Source: Oscillospiraceae bacterium
GTDB taxonomy: Bacteria > Bacillota > Clostridia > Oscillospirales > Ruminococcaceae
Assembly (NCBI GenBank): GCA_029068025.1
Contig: JAIEDJ010000263.1
Coordinates: forward strand, 1-6,351
DNA: 6,351 nucleotides
Direction of reading: 5' to 3'
The notes under the pieces were generated by a model, which did not search any database, was not told the DNA's origin, and worked only from the letters and a program-made list of their open reading frames with translations. Positions 1 through 4,368 of this stretch are shown here, one piece after another (positions within the stretch are counted from its first letter, which is position 1; each line of letters starts with the position of its first letter). Position numbers and translations under genes: made by a program.

Positions 1-1833
1 GAGAATCCGCGCTGTGAATTCCCGGTCTTGTCAAGATACGGAAGGGAGCTTACCGCGTTGGCGCGCAAGGGCGCGCTCGATCCCGTCATAGGACGTGAAA
101 CGGAGATCGAGCGAATGGTTCAGATCTTACTGCGGCGCAGCAAGAACAATCCGTGTCTGATCGGCGACGCGGGAGTGGGCAAGACCGCCGTCGCTGAGGG
201 GTTTTCGCAGCGCGTCGCAAACGGGAACGTTCCTCCGGAGCTTCTGGACAAGCGCGTTTTCGAGATGGATCTGTCAGCTATGCTGGCAGGCGCGAAGTAC
301 CGCGGCGACTTTGAGGAACGTCTGAAGAATGCTCTGGATGAAGCGGCGGCAAATCCCGAGGTGATCCTGTTCATCGACGAGATACACATGATCGTCGGGA
401 CGGGCGCGGCTGAGGGCGCGATCGACGCGGCGAGCATACTCAAGCCGCTGCTGGCGAGGGGGAAGCTGTGTCTTATTGGCGCTACCACTACGGACGAATA
501 TCGCCGCTATATCGAGAAGGACAGCGCGTTGGAGCGGCGTTTTCAGCCCATAAACATTCCGCAGCCCGACGAAAAGGGGGCGATATCTATTCTGAACGGG
601 CTGCGGGCGCGGCTGGAGGAGCACCATCACGCGGTAATCACCGACAGGGCGATAAAGGCCGCTGTGACGCTCTCGGAGCGCTATCTCAATGACCGCCGTC
701 TGCCAGACAAGGCGATAGATCTTATCGATGAGGCGGCAGCAGCGGCGCGTCTGGAAAAGTTGTCGGAAAAGCCCGCCGTATTCCGCGCCGTAAAGGAGAA
801 GATCAGCCGCGAAAGGGTAGTGGTGGACGAGGAGGATGTTGCCCGCGCGGTCTCCGCGATAACGGGGATACCCGCTCCGCGGCTCTCGGAGGACGAGAGC
901 GAGCGGCTGTCTCATCTGGAGGACTTTCTGCGTGAGCGCGTCATCGGTCAGGACAGGGCTGTGAAGCTGGTCGCGAACGCTGTAAGACGCGGCAGAGCAG
1001 GTCTGAGAGACCCGGGCCGTCCAATCGGATCGTTTTTGTTCCTCGGACAGACGGGCGTGGGAAAGACCGAGCTTTCCAAGGCGCTGGCGGAGGGAGTTTT
1101 CGGCGACGCAAAGCGCATGATAAGGTTTGATATGTCGGAATTCACCGAACGTCATTCAATAAGTAAGCTGATCGGGTCGCCGCCCGGGTATGTAGGGTAT
1201 GAGGAGCAGGGGCGGCTTATAAAGGAAGTGCGGTCGAACGGATATTCGGTGGTGCTGTTTGATGAGATCGAAAAGGCGCATCCCGAGGTGCTCAACATTC
1301 TGCTGCAGATCCTGGAGGACGGCAAGCTGACCGCGTCTGACGGAAGGGTGGCGGATTTCAAAAACACGATCGTTATTATGACGGGAAACGTCGGCGCGGA
1401 GGAGCTGTGCCGCAGCTATGTCGGCTTCGGCAGCGTAAAGGGCGGCAGCTCCGACGTTATGAGGACGCTTAAAAAGCAATTTCGCCCTGAGCTTCTGGGA
1501 CGCATAGACAATGTAGTCGTTTTTGACAGGCTGACAGAAGACAATATGGAACAGATCTGCCTTAAAATGCTGAGATCAGTGTCGCAGCGCGCGCTCACAC
1601 GCGGCATACAGCTGAGCTTCGCGGATTCCGCGGCGCAGGGGCTTTGCCGCAGCGTGAGCGGCGAGGACGGAGCACGGCAGCTTCGAGGGAAGATCACTGC
1701 CGAGATCGAGGATATGCTGTCGCTTATGATAATCTCTGGCGAGCTGGCGCAGAACAGCCGCGCGGAGGTGGTCTACGAGGGCGGGGCGTTTGCCGTTCGT
1801 ATGCTTGCCGATCCCGCGCTCAGTTCACGGTAA
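1..1833 (+). CDS. ATP-dependent Clp protease ATP-binding subunit, ClpA/ClpC family (5'-truncated by window edge)
   Basis: Class I (two-ring) Clp/Hsp100 AAA+ unfoldase, expected to thread substrates into the ClpP chamber in the cytosol. The frame is open from base 1, so a TTG at 28 is not the start; the N-terminal Clp_N domain (roughly 160 residues in relatives) lies outside. Numbering from the first visible codon: D1 Walker A GDAGVGKT at 55-62, pore loop KYRG near 99-102, Walker B ILFIDEIH near 122-129, arginine finger in ALERRFQPI near 176-184. D2 has Walker A GQTGVGKT at 349-356, Walker B VVLFDEIEKAH near 417-427, pore loop GYVGY near 396-400, and sensor 2 in GAR near 557-559. A VGF tripeptide near 474-476 sits where ClpC carries its ClpP-binding loop; ClpB disaggregases lack it. 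The D1-D2 linker is too short for the coiled-coil M-domain of Bacillus ClpC, so it is ClpA-like there. Minor oddities are TGN for TSN at D2 sensor 1 and GRID for NRID; the key Asn and Arg remain. The family is certain; the A or C subtype is not. Confidence 0.95.
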   Translation, partial: ENPRCEFPVLSRYGRELTALARKGALDPVIGRETEIERMVQILLRRSKNNPCLIGDAGVGKTAVAEGFSQRVANGNVPPELLDKRVFEMDLSAMLAGAKYRGDFEERLKNALDEAAANPEVILFIDEIHMIVGTGAAEGAIDAASILKPLLARGKLCLIGATTTDEYRRYIEKDSALERRFQPINIPQPDEKGAISILNGLRARLEEHHHAVITDRAIKAAVTLSERYLNDRRLPDKAIDLIDEAAAAARLEKLSEKPAVFRAVKEKISRERVVVDEEDVARAVSAITGIPAPRLSEDESERLSHLEDFLRERVIGQDRAVKLVANAVRRGRAGLRDPGRPIGSFLFLGQTGVGKTELSKALAEGVFGDAKRMIRFDMSEFTERHSISKLIGSPPGYVGYEEQGRLIKEVRSNGYSVVLFDEIEKAHPEVLNILLQILEDGKLTASDGRVADFKNTIVIMTGNVGAEELCRSYVGFGSVKGGSSDVMRTLKKQFRPELLGRIDNVVVFDRLTEDNMEQICLKMLRSVSQRALTRGIQLSFADSAAQGLCRSVSGEDGARQLRGKITAEIEDMLSLMIISGELAQNSRAEVVYEGGAFAVRMLADPALSSR

Positions 1834-1860
1834 CGAAATAATTTAGCAGGCTCTTGCAAA

Positions 1861-2124
1861 GTTAAAAACCGGGATTCCAAAGGGACTGGTCCCTTTGGCG
1901 GGGTTTGGGGCAGAGCCCCAATGGTGTCAAGGGTGACTCCCCCGGAGGGAAGGTGTCACGAAGTGACGGAGGGGTTGACCGACAGACCAAAGCCCCTTGT
2001 GGGGTTCGGGGCGGAGCCCCGACATAACATCACCAGCCGCGGAGCGTGAACATGCTGATTTAAGTCCAATGCGCGAAGCGCGAGGACTTAAATCAGTCGT
2101 GGTTCGCGCGGAGCGGAGTCGCTC
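1861..2124 (+). repeat. Modular palindromic repeat, left copy
   Basis: Starts 27 bp after the clp stop. In order it holds a 17-bp terminus GTTAAAAACCGGGATTC (1861-1877); hairpin H1 (CCAAAGGGAC/GTCCCTTTGG, 1877-1886 with 1889-1898); hairpin H2 (TTGGGGC/GCCCCAA, 1905-1911 with 1915-1921); a roughly 80-bp module absent from the right copy, containing the GTCAC-GAA-GTGAC hairpin (1955-1967); hairpin H3 (TCGGGGC/GCCCCGA, 2006-2012 with 2016-2022); a 22-bp block (2023-2044); the long hairpin at 2055-2096; and a GCGCGGAGCGG block (2106-2116). All of these except the 80-bp module recur in inverse order and orientation at 2214-2480. No transposase or long credible frame is present. Similar GGGGCTCCGCCCC palindromes are common between genes in gut Ruminococcaceae (recollection, not a search). 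Confidence 0.85.
2055..2096 (+). repeat. Perfect 13-bp stem hairpin inside left repeat copy
   Basis: CTGATTTAAGTCC (2055-2067) pairs perfectly with GGACTTAAATCAG (2084-2096). An inner GCGC-GAA-GCGC stem (2071-2081) lies beyond a small AAT/GA internal loop. The same GTCC-AAT-GCGC and GCGC-GA-GGAC arms occur in the right copy with different sequence above and below them. No T-tract follows on either strand, so a standard terminator is unlikely. Confidence 0.8.
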
Positions 2125-2269
2125 AGAACAACATAATGCGGCTGCAGGAACTTGCAGCGGCGACAGCAATTTCGTCGTAGGTGCTTAAGCCGGAAAGATT
2201 GATCTTGTCAACGCCGCTCCGCGCTGCGAACGACCGAACGCCGTCCTCGCGCCGAAAGCAACGCCTCAC
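2123..2269 (-). CDS. Possible small ORF, 48 residues, function unknown
   Basis: A GTG at 2269-2267 is preceded on the - strand by AAAGGGAGA (2282-2274), which contains GGAG five bases from the start, and the frame runs to TGA at 2125-2123. The product is rich in Arg near the start (VRRCFRREDGVRSFAARSG), then reads DKINLSGLSTYDEI and ends AAASSCSRIMLF. I recognise no family, signal peptide or membrane segment. The C-terminal half looks protein-like, but the gene lies wholly within the palindromic repeat block. Its first dozen codons also form one arm of a 28-bp hairpin, so constraint on RNA structure could mimic coding. Alternatives are a repeat-borne peptide, the decayed 3' end of a mobile-element gene, or chance. 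It points the same way as spoIVB, about 300 bp downstream of it, with no separate promoter recognised. Confidence 0.3.
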   Translation of the reverse strand: MRRCFRREDGVRSFAARSGVDKINLSGLSTYDEIAVAAASSCSRIMLF

Positions 2270-2480
2270 CGCGTCTCCCTTTAAAGGCTGATTTAAATTA
2301 ATTACCCGATTTCCCTTTACAACGTTGTTCGGCGTTGCTTTCAGCGCATTGGACAGCGTTCAGCGTTCTCCGCACTCCGCGGCTGGTGGTGTTATGGCGG
2401 GGCTCCGCCCCGCACCCCATTGGGGCTCCGCCCCAAACCCCGCTTAAGGGACTCGTCCCTTAAGAATCCCGGTTTTTAAC
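2214..2480 (-). repeat. Modular palindromic repeat, right (inverted) copy
   Basis: Read on the - strand from 2480: the same 17-bp terminus (2480-2464), hairpin H1 with a changed but still perfect stem (CTTAAGGGAC/GTCCCTTAAG, 2443-2464), H2 (2420-2436), H3 (GCGGGGC/GCCCCGC, 2397-2413), and a block matching 2023-2044 at 21 of 22 positions (2375-2396). These are followed by the extended hairpin 2236-2361 and the GCGCGGAGCGG block (2224-2214). It lacks the GTCAC-hairpin module of the left copy. Outward on the + strand, H1 is followed after eight bases by TTTTT (2473-2477). The left end does the same on the - strand, so read-through from either convergent gene might end at the far side of the element; this is inference. 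Confidence 0.85.
2236..2361 (-). repeat. Extended 28-bp hairpin with 65-nt loop
   Basis: On the - strand the 5' arm (2361-2331) reads GAACGC-T-GTCC-AAT-GCGC-T-GAAAGCAACGCC, and the 3' arm (2265-2236) pairs with it except for the AAT/GA internal loop. Two positions that would be C-by-A mismatches on the + strand become G-U wobbles on the - strand, favouring a - strand RNA. The loop (2330-2266) contains the candidate ribosome-binding site and GTG of the small frame at 2123-2269. The inner 12-bp GAAAGCAACGCC inverted repeat bounds the segment that is absent from the left copy, where only a GAA triloop is present. Confidence 0.75.
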
Positions 2481-2575
2481 TTTTAAATAACCTGCAAATT
2501 TTAATTTAACCGATACGCTCAATTGACCGCATTATGCGCTGTGTGCAGAATATAGCCGTAAGCCGAGATCGATGT

Positions 2576-3700
2576 TTAAGCAGCGTCCTCAAGCATGGTC
2601 TCAGCGAACACAGCGTAGCCGCGTGTGGGATCGTTTACAAGAACGTGCGTCACCGCGCCCGCAAGTCTGCCGTTCTGTATAATGGGGCTGCCGCTCATGC
2701 CGCGGACTATGCCGCCTGTTTTCTCTAACAGCTCGCTGTCTGTGATCCTTATCACCATCGCCTTGGAGCCGTTTAAGTCTAAAAGATTTATACGTTCTAT
2801 TTCGATAGAGTATTCCTTTGGTGTGCTGCCTTCAATGGTCGTGATGACTGTGGCGGTTCCCGTCTGTACTTCCTGGCGGAACGCTACGGGGATCGGTTCT
2901 CCGCTCAGCGGCTCTTCGAGCTTCCCGAAAACGCCCGAGGAAGAATTCCCCGAGATCGTTCCGATGTCGGAATTAGGAAGAATAATTCCGCAAAGCTCCC
3001 CTGCGCAGCCTTCTCTGCCCGGAATGATGTCATAGATCTGTGCGCGGGTGATCTCGCCTGTTCCCAACGGGACAGCATCGCCGGTCGTGACATCGCTTAC
3101 AGCGTGTCCAAGACCGCCGAAGGAGCCGTCTTCGGGATCGCAGTATGTCAATGTGCCTATACCTGCCGCGCTGTCGCGCACCCACGCTCCCATCTTAAGC
3201 TCGCCGCAGTTGTTTTCCGGGGTCAGCTTTACTGAAATTTCACTTTCTCCGCGTCTGAAGACTATCGTTGCTTTGGATGAAGAGCATTGAAGCTGTTCCG
3301 CTATCTCGGCGTTGGTGGTGACTCTGCCGCCGTTTACGGACATAATAACGTCGCCGGTGCGGATACCCGCGTTTTTAGCGGGGGAGCCATCATCCACGGA
3401 GATCACCATCACGCCTTCGGAGCGTATTTTTATCCCGAACGGCATTCCGCCCGGGATAACCTTAGGGCGTTCTTTATAGGAAATACCCGCGAATTTTATC
3501 GGGATATTTCCAAGACAAAACGCAAAGTCGGTATCGGAGGTCTGTTTAAGTCTTGCCGCGGAAAAACCGCCGCTCGGGACGGCGTTTTTTTCCGCGCTTA
3601 TATTACAGGGAAGGGCAGCGTAGAAATAAACGAAAACGGCTGTGTAAAACGCTGTTATGACTGCTGCCGCGCCCGATATTATCTGTGTTTTTTTTCTCAT
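2576..3700 (-). CDS. spoIVB: SpoIVB peptidase (stage IV sporulation protein B), family S55
   Basis: Serine peptidase with a PDZ domain. In Bacillus it is made in the forespore, secreted into the intermembrane space, and cleaves SpoIVFA so that SpoIVFB can process pro-sigma-K; that role is family knowledge. Sequence features (374 aa): one N-terminal membrane segment at about 7-30; a PDZ domain at about 84-160 (AGIRTGDVIMSVNG); then the S55 domain containing RDSAAGIGTLTY (175-186). The catalytic triad can be placed as His199 in GLGHAVSD, Asp321 in ITDSELLEKTGG and Ser336 in GMSGSPII. The Asp-Ser spacing of 15 equals that of the Bacillus enzyme. It is about 50 residues shorter than the Bacillus protein. 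The ATG at 3700 is directly followed by the membrane segment. Purine-rich AAGGAAAGG lies unusually far upstream (about 16 nt), so initiation may be weak. I saw no convincing sigma-F or sigma-G promoter. No spo0A follows; the next gene downstream, clp, is convergent. Confidence 0.95.
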   Translation of the reverse strand: MRKKTQIISGAAAVITAFYTAVFVYFYAALPCNISAEKNAVPSGGFSAARLKQTSDTDFAFCLGNIPIKFAGISYKERPKVIPGGMPFGIKIRSEGVMVISVDDGSPAKNAGIRTGDVIMSVNGGRVTTNAEIAEQLQCSSSKATIVFRRGESEISVKLTPENNCGELKMGAWVRDSAAGIGTLTYCDPEDGSFGGLGHAVSDVTTGDAVPLGTGEITRAQIYDIIPGREGCAGELCGIILPNSDIGTISGNSSSGVFGKLEEPLSGEPIPVAFRQEVQTGTATVITTIEGSTPKEYSIEIERINLLDLNGSKAMVIRITDSELLEKTGGIVRGMSGSPIIQNGRLAGAVTHVLVNDPTRGYAVFAETMLEDAA

Positions 3701-3792
3701 AATATTTATGTCTTCGCCTTTCCTTTTTTTGGATTAAATAACGCGGCGTTCGGAAGGTTCGCTTAGGAACGACGCAGCAGAGCGTAACGCGC

Positions 3793-3887
3793 TGCCGTAA
3801 TATTTTCTGCCGCGCGTGCCGAAATATGATTTGAAATAATCGGCGAAAACATTGTGCCGAATTTGCCGATATGCCGTGAATATGCCG
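3793..3887 (+). promoter_or_regulatory. Cluster of seven TGCCG motifs upstream of the rnj promoter
   Basis: TGCCG starts at 3793, 3808, 3817, 3855, 3864, 3872 and 3883. The last four are 8-11 bp apart and end 27 bp before the -35 box, inside an AT-rich background where a GC-rich pentamer is not expected to recur this densely. The cluster lies between the divergent spoIVB and rnj genes, so it could serve either. It may bind a regulator or be simple degenerate repetition; no known operator is recognised. Confidence 0.35.
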
Positions 3888-3914
3888 AAAATTATAATTA
3901 TCCGAAGAAACCTC

Positions 3915-3943
3915 TTGACAATTATCGGAAAAAATGGTATAAT
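3915..3943 (+). promoter_or_regulatory. Consensus sigma-A-type promoter with extended -10
   Basis: TTGACA (3915-3920) and TATAAT (3938-3943) are exact consensus hexamers 17 bp apart, and TGG (3935-3937) supplies the extended -10 TGn. The expected transcription start is near 3949-3951. The only sizeable gene downstream on this strand is rnj, giving a leader of about 420 nt. This is the strongest promoter signal in the window. Confidence 0.85.
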
Positions 3944-4208
3944 AACTTTATGTATTTTTCAAGATCTTTCCGATTCGTGAAATATTCGGGTCGGAGAGGG
4001 CTTATTTTGGAATTATTAGACGTTGTCTGTTATTAATATATGTTTTTTGTCGAAAAATAACCGTTTTGCAGAGCTTTACATTTTTTTCATTCCGACCAAT
4101 GGCTTTGCTGTGCTATTGTATTTTTGTGTTAAAATATCGGTTTTTTCGGCAGTATCGGATCGGCTATACATAATTCAAACGTTAAGGGGCAGAATAATCC
4201 GTTTATGC

Positions 4209-4256
4209 CGCTGGGAGGGCGTTTTTTTCGCGTCCTTATGCCATCGGGCAGCTTTT
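4209..4256 (+). terminator. Two weak hairpins each followed by a T-tract in the leader
   Basis: CGCT (4209-4212) can pair with GGCG (4218-4221, one G-U) right before seven T residues (4222-4228). TGCC (4239-4242) pairs with GGCA (4247-4250), followed by GC and TTTT (4253-4256). Stems of four pairs are too short to be efficient terminators alone, but two in a row inside a leader could be attenuation or pause sites, or mark the 3' end of a small RNA. Confidence 0.2.
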
Positions 4257-4356
4257 GGTCGTTTTATTTGTGATCTTTATTGAATGATCCGGTATTACGC
4301 AAAGGCTTCTAAATTGCCTGTGCTGACGGGATATTTCTGCGTATCATTCGATCATG

Positions 4357-4362
4357 AAAGGA
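4357..4362 (+). promoter_or_regulatory. Ribosome-binding site that fixes the rnj start
   Basis: AAAGGA lies 6 nt before the ATG at 4369. The in-frame ATG at 4354 overlaps this site and has no good ribosome-binding site of its own, so 4369 is the better start. Confidence 0.8.
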
Positions 4363-4368
4363 ATATCT

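Larger units (their letters stand above)
3950..4368 (+). ncRNA. Long structured 5' leader of RNase J mRNA (or an independent small RNA)
   Basis: AT-rich transcribed region between the promoter and the rnj start with no convincing gene. A 12-bp hairpin with three G-U pairs forms 16 nt after the predicted start (3966-3977 with 3987-3998, 9-nt loop). Near the 3' end GAATGAT (4282-4288) pairs with ATCATTC (4343-4349), and ACGCA (4297-4301) with TGCGT (4338-4342). These flank an AGGC/GCCT hairpin (4303-4306 with 4316-4319); an 8-nt bulge CCGGTATT (4289-4296) sits on one side. The outer stem stops 7 nt before the ribosome-binding site, so it could affect translation. I found no match to T-box, glycine, c-di-GMP, 6S or RNase P landmarks. 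A second, weaker promoter-like site lies at 4105-4135. Confidence 0.45.

Noticed and set aside
1927..2188. Open frames on both strands (1927-2169 - and 1997-2188 +) within the repeat
   Set aside because: They consist of palindromic repeat sequence, lack ribosome-binding sites and give low-complexity translations.
1836..2498. Target-site duplication around the inverted-repeat element (AAATAA and TGCAAA occur on both sides)
   Set aside because: The shared words are short, AT-rich and differently spaced (1836-1860 versus 2485-2498), as chance would give.
3701..3900. Sigma-F or sigma-G promoter for spoIVB on the - strand
   Set aside because: GCATA and CATAAATA pieces are present but not at a correct spacing or position; the latter touches the start codon.
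3854..4036. 60-codon frame on the + strand
   Set aside because: It runs straight through the promoter at 3915-3943 and has no ribosome-binding site. The shorter version from the ATG at 3951 would be almost leaderless.
4105..4135. Second promoter in the leader (TTGCTG, then TGTTAAAAT)
   Set aside because: The 19-bp spacer and poor -35 make it far weaker than the site at 3915-3943; not enough to list separately.
4023..4283. 86-codon frame from a TTG on the + strand, partly hydrophobic
   Set aside because: No ribosome-binding site, AT-rich composition with Phe/Ile-rich content expected from random AT-rich DNA, and overlap with leader hairpins.
3950..4353. Known riboswitch, T-box, 6S RNA or RNase P RNA in the leader
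   Set aside because: None of the conserved sequence landmarks of these families was found by eye; a covariance-model scan would be decisive.
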